A DNA stretch of 64,000 nucleotides from Clostridium sp. (GCA_021770825.1 JAETQD010000001.1:186001-250000); one strand, 5' to 3'; shown: positions 25,909 through 34,089, counted from the first letter of the stretch. Numbers and translations are program-made. The notes: generated by a model not told the origin, from the letters alone.

Positions 25909-26949
25909 CTATAACTCCTTTAAATAAAGCTCCGTCAGACTGTACCGTGTGGTGCCGTTGTATCCGGTCACCGTATCCGCCATGGCCAGGGAATTTAAAA
26001 CTGCCTCCTCTGTGGCCTCGGCAACGGCCTCAAATGCCTCATCCAGGCACTCCTCCCTGATCTGCCGCACGGTGCTGAAGGCGGATTCCTCTCCTGTTTT
26101 TACGGGATTGGCCGTGGAAAATCCCAGCATAATATCCCCGCTTCCATGGCCCATAAAGGAGCCGCACCGGGAGAGGCCCACTCCGGCCCGGCGGATGATG
26201 CGCTTTAGCTGCCTGTCGGAAACAGGAAGGTCCGTTCCAATGACCATCATAATGGAACCCTCATCCTTCTTTGCCTCCTCGATCTTTCCCAAAAGCAGGT
26301 CTCCCATGGGCTTTCCGTTGAGGACAAAGTTTTTCGTGCTTCCAAAGTTGGACTGGACCAGAACTCCGATGGTGTAGGTTTCCTCCCCGATTGTAAGAAT
26401 TCTGGAGGCAGAACCGATTCCTCCCTTCATGCCAAAGCAGGTGGTTCCCTTTCCGGCTCCCACATCGCCTTCTTCAAAATCAGAACAAGCTGCGTCGATG
26501 GCCGCCCGGACCTGGTCCTTTCCAATAACCCGTTCCGTAATTTTATTGAGGCTGGCATCGTTGCACTCTCCCACAACCGTATTGATGGATTGTGCCTTCA
26601 CCCCATCCTTTTCACAGAGCTCCACCACATAGTCCACCAGAGCATCCTGGACCAAGCCCACATTCAGGGTATTGGTGAGGGCAATGGGGCTCTCTAAAGT
26701 CCCCAGCTCCTCGATCTGGGGAATCCCTGCGGTCTTCCCAAATCCATTGTGTACAAAGGCCGCTGCCGTTAATTTATTAACAAAAATATTTTCACGACAT
26801 GGCAGGATTACGGTCACTCCTGTCTTGTGCTCCTTTGTGTCTGCCGTCCAGTGTCCCACGGTCACTCCCGACACATCCGTAATTTTATTAAGCGTTCCCG
26901 GCCTATGGCTTCCAATTATTAATCCATATTCCCGAATTCTTTTTTTCAT
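25909..26949 (-). CDS. P1-family (DmpA/BapA-like) aminopeptidase
   Basis: This 346-residue Ntn-type peptidase is made as a precursor that cuts itself before a catalytic Ser. The likely cleavage site is Gly-Ser within MGHGSGDIMLGFST (about residue 265). The preceding Asn-rich stretch SPIALTNTLNVGLV and the GKGTTCFGMKGGIGSASR region are family marks. Substrates are N-terminal amino acids of short or beta-amino peptides. The ATG at 26949 has AGGAGG nine bases upstream; the 40-residue extension seen in the longer frame has no support. It forms a two-gene unit with the siroheme gene, without an evident functional link. Confidence 0.9.
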   Translation of the reverse strand: MKKRIREYGLIIGSHRPGTLNKITDVSGVTVGHWTADTKEHKTGVTVILPCRENIFVNKLTAAAFVHNGFGKTAGIPQIEELGTLESPIALTNTLNVGLVQDALVDYVVELCEKDGVKAQSINTVVGECNDASLNKITERVIGKDQVRAAIDAACSDFEEGDVGAGKGTTCFGMKGGIGSASRILTIGEETYTIGVLVQSNFGSTKNFVLNGKPMGDLLLGKIEEAKKDEGSIMMVIGTDLPVSDRQLKRIIRRAGVGLSRCGSFMGHGSGDIMLGFSTANPVKTGEESAFSTVRQIREECLDEAFEAVAEATEEAVLNSLAMADTVTGYNGTTRYSLTELYLKEL

Positions 26950-27125
26950 TTTGTACAGCCTCCTGTGCCTGTCTCCCTGTGCTTCCACATTTTCCATAAA
27001 AAACCGCCAAAACCTTGTTAAATTTTTATCTATTTCATCCATTGTATTTTTCCACCTGCTCTGATACAATCATGATTGTTAAATGATTCACTAATTGTAC
27101 AGCTTTCGTACAGGAGGTAATGATT

Positions 27126-27368
27126 ATGAAGATGAAAATTAAGAACATTTCCAACATTGATAAATTCTTTGACGTCATCAATCAGTGTGACGGCGCTGTT
27201 GAGTTAAGTCTCCCGGAGGGAGGCTCCGTAAATTTAAAATCCAAACTGAGCCAGTATTTTTCCATGGCCACGGTTTTCTCCAACGGCTCCATCAAAGAAC
27301 TTGATCTTACCACGCATTCCAGCAAGGATTCGGAGCGCCTGATCCAGTATATGGTTCAGGGCTGTTAA
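27126..27368 (+). CDS. HPr-like small protein without the active-site histidine
   Basis: This 80-residue protein looks like the phosphocarrier HPr fold: the stretch VNLKSKLSQYFSMA matches the HPr region VNAKSIMGVMSLGA around the regulatory Ser46, and the spacing of hydrophobic residues fits a beta-alpha-beta pattern. There is no equivalent of GLHARPA, so the phosphorylatable His15 is missing; a PTS carrier role is therefore unlikely. GGAGG eight bases before 27126 favours this ATG over the ATG two codons earlier. It converges on alaX, sharing four bases. HPr relation is my inference. Confidence 0.6.
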   Translation: MKMKIKNISNIDKFFDVINQCDGAVELSLPEGGSVNLKSKLSQYFSMATVFSNGSIKELDLTTHSSKDSERLIQYMVQGC

Positions 27369-28522
27369 AACCCTTTTTCTCTTAAGATGGCACATAGCTG
27401 TTCTTTCTCTGTAAAGAAAGTTCCCTGTGCCATCTGCATACTCCCACCGCCTCTTCCATTGAGAGCCTGATTGAGTTCTCTGGAAAGCAGGCGCATGTCC
27501 TCGTCCTGACTCCCCAACACATACTGGAATCCCCCTTCAGGAATTTCCGAAAGGGCGAGGACATTTTTCCCTTTCTTTTCTTCCAATGCCCGGTTCACAA
27601 GCTGTCTGAGCTGCTGAGGACCGAAGTTTTCTTCAAACAGGCAGAGATTTCCCTCACTTTTTTCCATGGTTTTTACCCGGCTTTCAATGAGTGCATGGTA
27701 GCATCCGGAAAGCTTTTCCTGGAGTCTTACGGTTTCCTGCTTCATTTTCTCCACAGCCCCTGCAATTTCATCGGGCTTTGCAGAAAGCAGGTTGGAGACC
27801 TTCTGTACCTGGCTCCGCTTTTTCTCATAGTCCTCTACGGCCCGCTTTCCGCAGAGCAGGGAGATTCTTACTCCGCCCTTATAATGCATCATAGACAGGA
27901 ATTTAACCAGACCAATTTCCCCGGTTCGTGCCACATGGGTTCCACAGCAGGCGCAGGTATCTCCGCCCGGAATCCTTACGATTCTCACATCGCCGGTCAA
28001 CTCCTTTTTGCTTCTGTATTCCATGGCTTCAAGCTCTTCCTTTGGCGGAAAGCCTGCATAAATCTCCCGGTTTTCCCAGATGATTCCATTGGCCTTTTCC
28101 TCGATCTCCATCAGGTCCTTCCACTCCAGAACGCCGTTTAAGTCGATGGTCACCTCATCCGCTCCCATATGGAAGCCCACATTATCATATCCGAATGCAC
28201 TGTGAATCAGTCCCGATACCAGGTGTTCTCCCGAGTGTTCCTGCATAAGGCTGAATCTCCGTTCCCAGTCGATTACACCCTTTACATTTTTTCCCACCGG
28301 AAGCTCTCCTTCGGCGTAATGAACCACGACGCCGTCCTTTTCATGGACATCCGACACCGGAATGCCGTCGATGGTGCCGGTATCCGCCGGCTGACCGCCG
28401 CCTTCGGGATAAAAGGCCGTCTCATTCAGTACCACCTCATACCCTCTTTTTCCCTTAACACAGGAAAGAACGGTGGCTTCAAATTCTCTTTTATATGGGG
28501 ATTCATAATATAATTTTTTCAT
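27365..28522 (-). CDS. Alanyl-tRNA editing protein, AlaX type with DHHA1 domain
   Basis: This 385-residue protein removes serine or glycine wrongly attached to tRNA-Ala. The editing domain contains NETAFYPEGGGQPAD near residue 35, the zinc ligands HSGEH (about 95-99) and CACCGTH (about 186-192). The C-terminal part includes a coiled coil (about 225-290) and a DHHA1 domain ending in a Gly-rich stretch GRGGGSMQMAQG. It lacks the aminoacylation domain of AlaRS. AAGGAG before the ATG at 28522 supports that start over the longer frame. Confidence 0.92.
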   Translation of the reverse strand: MKKLYYESPYKREFEATVLSCVKGKRGYEVVLNETAFYPEGGGQPADTGTIDGIPVSDVHEKDGVVVHYAEGELPVGKNVKGVIDWERRFSLMQEHSGEHLVSGLIHSAFGYDNVGFHMGADEVTIDLNGVLEWKDLMEIEEKANGIIWENREIYAGFPPKEELEAMEYRSKKELTGDVRIVRIPGGDTCACCGTHVARTGEIGLVKFLSMMHYKGGVRISLLCGKRAVEDYEKKRSQVQKVSNLLSAKPDEIAGAVEKMKQETVRLQEKLSGCYHALIESRVKTMEKSEGNLCLFEENFGPQQLRQLVNRALEEKKGKNVLALSEIPEGGFQYVLGSQDEDMRLLSRELNQALNGRGGGSMQMAQGTFFTEKEQLCAILREKGF

Positions 28523-28680
28523 TTTGTAAGCTCCTTTATGTATTCTGCCCTCCAGTATAGCATCTTTCCGCCGGATTCTCAATTCTGCTTAAAAAGAAAA
28601 ATTTCATAAAACAGGCAACTATGACAAGCAGGCTGACATATGATGGAGTGTAAACAAAAAAACCTTTGGAGGATTTGAAC

Positions 28681-28926
28681 ATGAGTGATTTAGCTGCTAC
28701 AAATTGTGGATGCGGATGCGAGACTTCTAACACTGGATGTGGATGCGGATGCGGAAATAACTTCATCTGGATTATCATCCTTCTTTGCTGCTGCGGTGGT
28801 TGGGGACATAACGGATGCAATAACGGATGCGGATGCGGTATGGATAACAGCTGTATCTGGATCATTCTCCTTCTCTGCTGCTGCGGCGGCTGGGGCGGAA
28901 ACGGCGGCGGCTGCTTCTGCTGCTAA
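28681..28926 (+). CDS. Cysteine/glycine-rich small protein with repeated hydrophobic CCCGGW segments
   Basis: This 81-residue protein has 19 cysteines. The N-terminus carries CGCGC clusters (9-13, 20-24). Two repeats of about 30 residues follow, each a run of hydrophobic residues ending in Cys-Cys-Cys-Gly-Gly-Trp-Gly (28-42 and 59-72), then CGCG or CFCC. Proteins like this in Clostridia are often named chorion class high-cysteine protein, after a superficial resemblance to insect eggshell proteins; no function is established. The hydrophobic runs are long enough to sit in a membrane. GGAGG eight bases upstream supports the ATG at 28681. It has its own terminator. Confidence 0.8.
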   Translation: MSDLAATNCGCGCETSNTGCGCGCGNNFIWIIILLCCCGGWGHNGCNNGCGCGMDNSCIWIILLLCCCGGWGGNGGGCFCC

Positions 28927-28933
28927 TTCTTGC

Positions 28934-28960
28934 GGGCGGGGAACTCCCCGCCCCTTTTCT
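28934..28960 (+). terminator. Terminator of the cysteine-rich gene
   Basis: GGGCGGGGA (28934-28942) pairs with TCCCCGCCC (28945-28953) around two bases, followed by CTTTTCTTT. Confidence 0.9.
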
Positions 28961-28969
28961 TTCGCAAAC

Positions 28970-29131
28970 TTATTTGCAGGGCGCCTTTTTCGGGCTGCTT
29001 CCCTGCTTTCTCATGTCCTTTCTCATTGGGATTCCCTGGCCTTTCTGTCTTCCGTTTCCAAACCTGCTTTTCTCGCAGTCCTCATCGATTTCGTAAACAC
29101 TGTTTCCATCTATAATCAATCGGCCTGCCAT
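28970..29131 (-). CDS. Small hypothetical protein, 53 residues
   Basis: On the minus strand an ATG at 29131 (or in frame at 29137) opens a 53- or 55-residue frame beginning MAGRLIIDGNSVYEIDEDC and ending in a Lys/Arg/Gln-rich tail with PCK. AGGAGG (29142-29147) is correctly placed, 10 or 4 bases upstream. The N-terminal pattern, a beta-hairpin-like LIIDGNSVYEIDE, is one I recall from short Clostridia proteins. It is divergently oriented to the next gene. No function is known. It is too short to be called by a 60-residue cutoff. Confidence 0.65.
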   Translation of the reverse strand: MAGRLIIDGNSVYEIDEDCEKSRFGNGRQKGQGIPMRKDMRKQGSSPKKAPCK

Positions 29132-29248
29132 AATCATTCAACCTCCTGTCTCTGTCATAATATTCCCGCAAGCGGAAACCAGTGCAGATATTGGTTTTAA
29201 AATTTACATCTCCCGCATATATTTTCACCAGTAAAAGGAGGCTTGCCA

Positions 29249-29680
29249 ATGAATGAAAAAGAATTAAAGCTGACCGATCTGGACTATGCCATCGGGGATC
29301 ATCATATCCAGATGCTGAAGGCCGCCCTGCCATACATGGAAATCGCCCAGCAGCGGGCCATGTCATTCTTTATTAAATGGGATGAGCTGGTACGCACCAT
29401 GGCATTTTTTGAGGAAAACGGAGACGGCATGATGAGTGTCTGCTCCCTGGATGAAAAACATGTATCCCCGGTGGATATGCTGAACGCCGTAAAGCCCTAC
29501 GCCAACCAGAGGGAACAGGAACTGATTGACATCATGACCAAACTGTTATCAGGCAGGAACGGGCGGAATTCCGGGCGGGGCCCCATTTCCATGGAACAGC
29601 TCCTGTCCATTCTGCCCCCAGAACAGCAGTCCCGGTTTGAAACCATTCAGCTCATGATGCAGACCATGGGACAGATGTGA
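29249..29680 (+). CDS. Hypothetical helical protein, 143 residues
   Basis: I do not recognise a named family. The protein is soluble, mostly helical, with an N-terminal stretch TDLDYAIGDHHIQMLKAALPYM, a central acidic loop and a Gly/Arg linker (NGRNSGRG, about 110-117). The last 35 residues (SMEQLLSILPPEQQSRFETIQLMMQTM) resemble the C-terminus of the next gene product. GGAGG seven bases before the ATG at 29249 fixes the start. It is cotranscribed with the next gene (15-base gap). Confidence 0.72.
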   Translation: MNEKELKLTDLDYAIGDHHIQMLKAALPYMEIAQQRAMSFFIKWDELVRTMAFFEENGDGMMSVCSLDEKHVSPVDMLNAVKPYANQREQELIDIMTKLLSGRNGRNSGRGPISMEQLLSILPPEQQSRFETIQLMMQTMGQM

Positions 29681-29695
29681 GAGAAAGGAGATTTC

Positions 29696-29980
29696 ATGAA
29701 CAATTCCTGGAAAGATGATCCCAGACTTAAGGGCATGGATCCGGCCAGGGTATCTGCCCTCTGCTCCCTGGCCGACGAGCTTTCCAATGCACCGAAGGAC
29801 CAGAAGATGGCTGTATTCCTTTCTGTCAGCCAGAAAGCGGCAGCCATGAACTTAAGCTTTTCCCCGAAAGAAAGGGAGCTGTTTATTGACATACTGACAA
29901 AAGACATGCCGCCGGAAGAAAAAAAACGGGTCCAGCTCATTCAGTCCCTGGCCCTGAAAATGAACCGGAACGGACATTAA
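29696..29980 (+). CDS. Hypothetical helical protein, 94 residues, related to its neighbour
   Basis: This is a small soluble protein of unknown function. Its C-terminal half, KERELFIDILTKDMPPEEKKRVQLIQ, matches the pattern in the upstream protein (REQELIDIMTKLL ... LPPEQQSRFETIQ), so the two probably derive from a duplicated helical module. AGAAAGGAG precedes the ATG. A strong bidirectional terminator follows. Confidence 0.72.
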   Translation: MNNSWKDDPRLKGMDPARVSALCSLADELSNAPKDQKMAVFLSVSQKAAAMNLSFSPKERELFIDILTKDMPPEEKKRVQLIQSLALKMNRNGH

Positions 29981-29986
29981 ATTTAA

Positions 29987-30030
29987 AAAAGCGCAGGCGG
30001 TCACTACGCACCGTCTGCGCTTTCTCTTTT
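29987..30030. terminator. Bidirectional terminator
   Basis: AAAAAGCGCAGGCGGT pairs with ACCGTCTGCGCTTT (one wobble), with U tracts on both strands. It ends the 29-kb small-gene pair and the YkuD-like gene. Confidence 0.88.
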
Positions 30031-30035
30031 GTGTT

Positions 30036-30866
30036 TTACATTCCTTCCAGGTCCTCTAACTCCCCGCCGATGAGAATCCGTGTATTCGGGTCAATGGACT
30101 GAATTAACATTCTCACATAGGTCTGGGATAACTGGACCCCGCAAAGGGTTCTGTCGTTGGTATCGGCCTGCTGGCAGTTGACTACCAGGGCCGGGTAGGC
30201 TTCGCCCTCTGTTTCGGGCTTTATGATCATTCCATAGTTGGAAAAAGCCTTCATGTTTTCAAGCTTTACGCTGTTTTCCACCCGGGGTCCGCTTCGTCCC
30301 ACGGTGTAGATACTTCCAAATCCGCTTTCATTGGGATCTGTAATCCAGTAATCTTTGCTGGTAAGATGATGATAGGGAACCAGGCTTCCCGGGTTTTCTT
30401 CCATTCCAAAGGCGCTTTCTAACCGATACGCACCGTAGATGTCTCTGTCCTCTCCGGAGCCGCCGGAAATGAAGCAGTTGATGGAAAAGACTTCACGCCA
30501 TTCTTCGTCAGCTCCCTTGGAGAAATAGGTCAGTCTGGAGTTTCCAACCACCTGATTTCTTGGGATTCTGGTCTTGGAAACCTCGGCATTTTGTGTGGGG
30601 AGCTCCCCCTCAGCTTCGTTCCCCAGGTTGTTGAGCACCAATACCAGGCTGTTTGCATCCTGGGCAATTCCCATCTCTTCAATCCACTTTCCTTTATCCT
30701 GCTGGGTCTTCCAGGTCAGGTCCACCTGAACCTCATCGCTCCCGGCCGCATCCGGCTCCAGGGTAATGGTGTCAACGGCAGTTTCTTTGGCGGCTGCAAT
30801 GGAGGTTAGTGCCATTGAAGCTGCGAAGACAAAGACTGCCAGTGCTGTATATAAATGCTTGCGCAT
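30036..30866 (-). CDS. Secreted YkuD (L,D-transpeptidase)-like protein with altered active site
   Basis: This 276-residue protein has a clear signal peptide (likely cut after SIAAA). From about residue 105 the sequence follows the YkuD-like pattern found in L,D-transpeptidases: W..VFSINCFI, GAYRLESAFGMEENPGSLVPYHHLT, DYWITDPNESGF, SNYGMIIKPE and DPNTRILIGG. Where active enzymes have FLH followed by TAGCV, this one has VNC and TLCGV (about 226-242). The histidine is absent and the Cys/Gly order is reversed. It may be a non-catalytic wall-binding relative. Domain assignment is from motif order by eye. Confidence 0.6.
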   Translation of the reverse strand: MRKHLYTALAVFVFAASMALTSIAAAKETAVDTITLEPDAAGSDEVQVDLTWKTQQDKGKWIEEMGIAQDANSLVLVLNNLGNEAEGELPTQNAEVSKTRIPRNQVVGNSRLTYFSKGADEEWREVFSINCFISGGSGEDRDIYGAYRLESAFGMEENPGSLVPYHHLTSKDYWITDPNESGFGSIYTVGRSGPRVENSVKLENMKAFSNYGMIIKPETEGEAYPALVVNCQQADTNDRTLCGVQLSQTYVRMLIQSIDPNTRILIGGELEDLEGM

Positions 30867-30945
30867 GGAAAAGTTCCCCTTTCATGTCCGCTTTTGATGT
30901 ATGTAATCCTTTTTGAGGAGCGGATCACGGGCATTCGCCCTATGG

Positions 30946-31006
30946 AAAAAATCCGACAGGATTCCGCTTACGTGCAAGCACGACGCGGCCTCCCGCCGGA
31001 TTTTTT
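30946..31006. terminator. Nested hairpin, probable terminator of the S9 peptidase gene
   Basis: AAAAAATCCG (30946-30955) pairs perfectly with CGGATTTTTT (30997-31006). Inside are a second stem, CCGC/GCGG, and a third, CGTGC/GCACG. A U tract lies on both strands. Confidence 0.7.
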
Positions 31007-31094
31007 CCGCACTGCTCATTGCTTTGTGGACATTATACCATACCCGCCGGGAATTGTCACTGGCAAATCTTGGATTGGCGGATTTTTGCCACAT

Positions 31095-33071
31095 TTATTT
31101 CAGGTATTTGTCAAACCAGTTCATCATTTCAGTCATTCTGCGGATTCTGTGGGTGGGTTTGCCGGAGCGGGACAGTTCGTGGTTTTCTCCATGGAACAGG
31201 CACATTCTGGCTTCCACACCAAAGTATTTTAAGGCAGAGAACATCTGAATGGCATCTCCCATCCAGCAGCGGTAGTCTTCGTCAGACTGGATAAATAAGG
31301 TGGGAGTCTTTGCCATGTTGGCATATTTTAACGGGGAGTGGGTCCACATCTTATCGGCACTGGACCAGGGATCGGCCTTGATCTGGTCCATGTTGAAATA
31401 ATATCCGATATCGGTGGTCATGCACTTGGAAACCCAGTTGGAAATACTTCTCTGGGATGCTGCTGCCGCGAATCTTGTGGTATTTCCCACAACCCAGTTG
31501 GTCATGAAGCCGCCGTAGCTACCGCCCATGACGCCCAGACGCTTTTCATCGATCTGCGGATAACGCTTTAATACCTCATCGGTCACTGCCATACAGTGGT
31601 CGAAATCCACGCTTCCATGTCTTCCGGAGAGATCGGCAAAGGCGTTGCCGCGTCCGTCGCTGCCCAGGGGATTGGTGAAGAATACAAAGTATCCGGCGTT
31701 GGCAAACACCTCGTTCTCATGGAAGAAGGTGGGGCCAAAGGTGGCTCTGGGGCCGCCGTGGATGGTGAGAATTCCCGGATAGGTCTTGTTGGGATCATAG
31801 TCTGCCGGCTTGATCACATAGCCGTCCAGCTCCAGTCCCTTATATGTAAAGGTAAATTCCTCCACCGGAAGCACATTTCTCTCAGCCATAACGGCATCGT
31901 TGAAGGAGGTCAGCTTCTTCTCTTCTTTTCCGTCAAAGCTGTACACCTCTGTGAGGCCCATGTCACGCATTCCGGTAAAGTATACGGTATCGCCGCAAAG
32001 ATCGATGGTGTGGATGCTGCCCTGTCTGTCCACCAGAGTTTCCAGATTTCCGTTGGCATCAAACCGTCTGATCACGGACTGTTTTCTTAAGGTTGAGATA
32101 AAGTAAATATAGGTATCGTCGTGTGCAAATCCGGCGCCGTCTGCAAATTTGCAGTCACAGCAGATGGAATTATGGATGCTGTCGTCAAAATCAGACAACA
32201 GGGTTACCTTTCCGTCCTCTAAGGTATAGAGCTTGTCATTTTCGTTGAAGCCGTAGTCCTTCATGTAAGAGCCAAAGAAAGTTACCTTTCCCTTTAAGAT
32301 GCAGGCATAATCCAGGCTCATGTCCTTCTGTTCCACCAGGGTTTCTGTGGTATCGGAGGAAATATGATAGGTCTTAAGACCCTGGTATACGTCCTTTTTG
32401 TCGGTGTACAGGCTTCCGATGTAAAGAACCTGGTCTCCCTCTACCCAGAATCCTTCCACGTTCTCATAATCCTGGCTTACGATCTTTGATTCCTTTGTCT
32501 CCATGTCGTAGACAGCAAGACGGGTTCTCTTCTTATTTACAATGCCCTGGCCATTGGCCCAGAAGGGAAGCTCATCGAATACCTCATAGTCCTTCTCTTC
32601 CTTCCAGGACTTCATGGCCTCCTTCTTCTCGTCCTCTTCCATGTGGGCGAAATCCGGCTTGTTATAGTCATACTTCACCGTCATGATAAGTTTCGTTCCT
32701 GCAAGCTTCATCTTTGCCACCGTAAGCGGTACTGCAAAGGCAAACTGTGCCTCACCGCCTCCGATATGAATGGTATAGAAGCAGGTCCAGTCCTCCCCGT
32801 TTTTCACCTTTTCTGCATAGGACTTTTCCCGGTTGGAGGTGAACAGGATGGTCTCGGAATCCAGCCAGATGAAGTTTCTCTCCTTCTTTCCTCCTGTGAG
32901 CTTTCTCACGCTGCCGCATCCGGCATCGTAAAGCCACAGGCAGGAATCGTAGCAATTGTCCTCCTCGTTGGCATTCACAACGGCCATGGCTCCATGCTTT
33001 CCGTCCGGCGCCATTACCATACAGGTGGGATAGTTGTAAAAGGTAAAGTCATTGATTCCAATTTTTTTCAT
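31095..33071 (-). CDS. S9-family (prolyl oligopeptidase-type) serine peptidase
   Basis: This 658-residue cytoplasmic peptidase has an N-terminal beta-propeller-like part (about 1-400) and a C-terminal alpha/beta hydrolase domain. The nucleophile lies in MGGSYGGFMTNW (about residue 515), the acid in QSDEDYRCW and the histidine in HGENHELSRSGKP near the end. This arrangement is that of acylaminoacyl-peptidase/dipeptidyl-peptidase relatives. The length is normal. GGGGG precedes the ATG. It lies 54 bases after the RpiR-type regulator gene, on the same strand, and is probably its target. Confidence 0.92.
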   Translation of the reverse strand: MKKIGINDFTFYNYPTCMVMAPDGKHGAMAVVNANEEDNCYDSCLWLYDAGCGSVRKLTGGKKERNFIWLDSETILFTSNREKSYAEKVKNGEDWTCFYTIHIGGGEAQFAFAVPLTVAKMKLAGTKLIMTVKYDYNKPDFAHMEEDEKKEAMKSWKEEKDYEVFDELPFWANGQGIVNKKRTRLAVYDMETKESKIVSQDYENVEGFWVEGDQVLYIGSLYTDKKDVYQGLKTYHISSDTTETLVEQKDMSLDYACILKGKVTFFGSYMKDYGFNENDKLYTLEDGKVTLLSDFDDSIHNSICCDCKFADGAGFAHDDTYIYFISTLRKQSVIRRFDANGNLETLVDRQGSIHTIDLCGDTVYFTGMRDMGLTEVYSFDGKEEKKLTSFNDAVMAERNVLPVEEFTFTYKGLELDGYVIKPADYDPNKTYPGILTIHGGPRATFGPTFFHENEVFANAGYFVFFTNPLGSDGRGNAFADLSGRHGSVDFDHCMAVTDEVLKRYPQIDEKRLGVMGGSYGGFMTNWVVGNTTRFAAAASQRSISNWVSKCMTTDIGYYFNMDQIKADPWSSADKMWTHSPLKYANMAKTPTLFIQSDEDYRCWMGDAIQMFSALKYFGVEARMCLFHGENHELSRSGKPTHRIRRMTEMMNWFDKYLK

Positions 33072-33125
33072 AAAAAATACCCCCTAATGATTGATTTGAA
33101 TATGCAACACAGCCCATCGGGCTTA

Positions 33126-34007
33126 TCATCCTTTGTTTGTAACCACAGCCGCCAGCGCATCCCTTGCCTCAGAAAGCTGAAGGCAGAGGCGGTTGGTGTC
33201 CTCCGGGTCATACACGGCCACAAAATGCACCAGCATACTGGATAAGGAGAACATTCCCAGGACATTATTGAAGAAAAACAGGTCATGGTTGTCGCAGGTC
33301 AGAACCACGGTGGCATGGACCGCCTGGGGCGCCGACATTTTATCGGTAATGAGAATCTGCGGCACCTGCCTTTTGGCCAGATATTTGGCCGTATTGACCA
33401 GATGCTTCATGTATCCCGGAATGGAAAACATGACAACGGCATCCTCCGGACCGATATGGCTGATGAAATTTCCGTAAAGGGCTTTGGTCATGGCCCCCAG
33501 ATCGTGGACATGGAGCCCAAGAGTGGATAGACGCCGCATCAGATACTGGGAGATGGGAGTCGTCAGCTCACTGCCAACCACATAAACCACACGGGCCTGC
33601 TTAAGGATGGAGGACGCCTCCAGCACCTGTTCCAAGGAAACCTGGGAATAGGTGTTTTTAAGAACCTGGTATTCATTGTTGGCAAAGGTCTGAAACAGGT
33701 CATTTTTATTCATGTCGCCGCCCTCGGACCCGTTCCCAGGGAATGCCCCGTGTTCCTTAAAATCGCCGTTGCTGAGCCGGACTCTCAAGTGGTCCTTCAG
33801 ACACTTTTTAAAATCCACATAGCCGGAAAAGCCGATTTTCTTGATAAACCGAAGGATAGTCACCTCCGTGACACCCAGGGTCTCAGAAAAATCCTTCAGG
33901 GAAAGAAAACAAACCTCATCGGGATATGTAAACACATAGTCTGCAATCCGCTTTTGGACAGCACTCATGGTACCGTATTTTCCGCTTACTTCATCCAGAA
34001 TATCCAT
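33126..34007 (-). CDS. MurR/RpiR-family transcriptional regulator
   Basis: This 293-residue regulator has an N-terminal helix-turn-helix domain (about 1-77: SLKDFSETLGVTEVTILRFIKKIGFSGYVDFK) and a C-terminal SIS domain (about 120-260) that in relatives binds phosphosugars. The SIS part begins with RVVYVVGSELTTPISQYLMRRL. Pairing with a peptidase gene rather than a sugar gene is unusual, so its ligand is uncertain. AAAGGAGG precedes the ATG. Confidence 0.9.
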   Translation of the reverse strand: MDILDEVSGKYGTMSAVQKRIADYVFTYPDEVCFLSLKDFSETLGVTEVTILRFIKKIGFSGYVDFKKCLKDHLRVRLSNGDFKEHGAFPGNGSEGGDMNKNDLFQTFANNEYQVLKNTYSQVSLEQVLEASSILKQARVVYVVGSELTTPISQYLMRRLSTLGLHVHDLGAMTKALYGNFISHIGPEDAVVMFSIPGYMKHLVNTAKYLAKRQVPQILITDKMSAPQAVHATVVLTCDNHDLFFFNNVLGMFSLSSMLVHFVAVYDPEDTNRLCLQLSEARDALAAVVTNKG

Positions 34008-34041
34008 TTTTTACCTCCTTTCGGCGTATTTTCCTGTGACT

Positions 34042-34071
34042 ATTATAAACATATCCACCATCAAATGTCCA
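34042..34071 (-). promoter_or_regulatory. Predicted promoter of the RpiR-S9 unit
   Basis: TGGACA (34066-34071), 18 bp, TATAAT (34042-34047) on the minus strand. Confidence 0.6.
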
Positions 34072-34089
34072 CCTTTTTCTTTCACTGCC

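Noticed and set aside
28681-28926. Metallothionein identity for the Cys-rich protein
   Set aside because: Metallothioneins lack long hydrophobic runs and Trp; the two membrane-length segments argue against that family.
28706-29200. 164-residue frame over the Cys-rich gene and beyond
   Set aside because: It is an out-of-frame shadow of a Cys/Gly-rich gene (Ala/Asp/Ser bias) and runs through a strong terminator.
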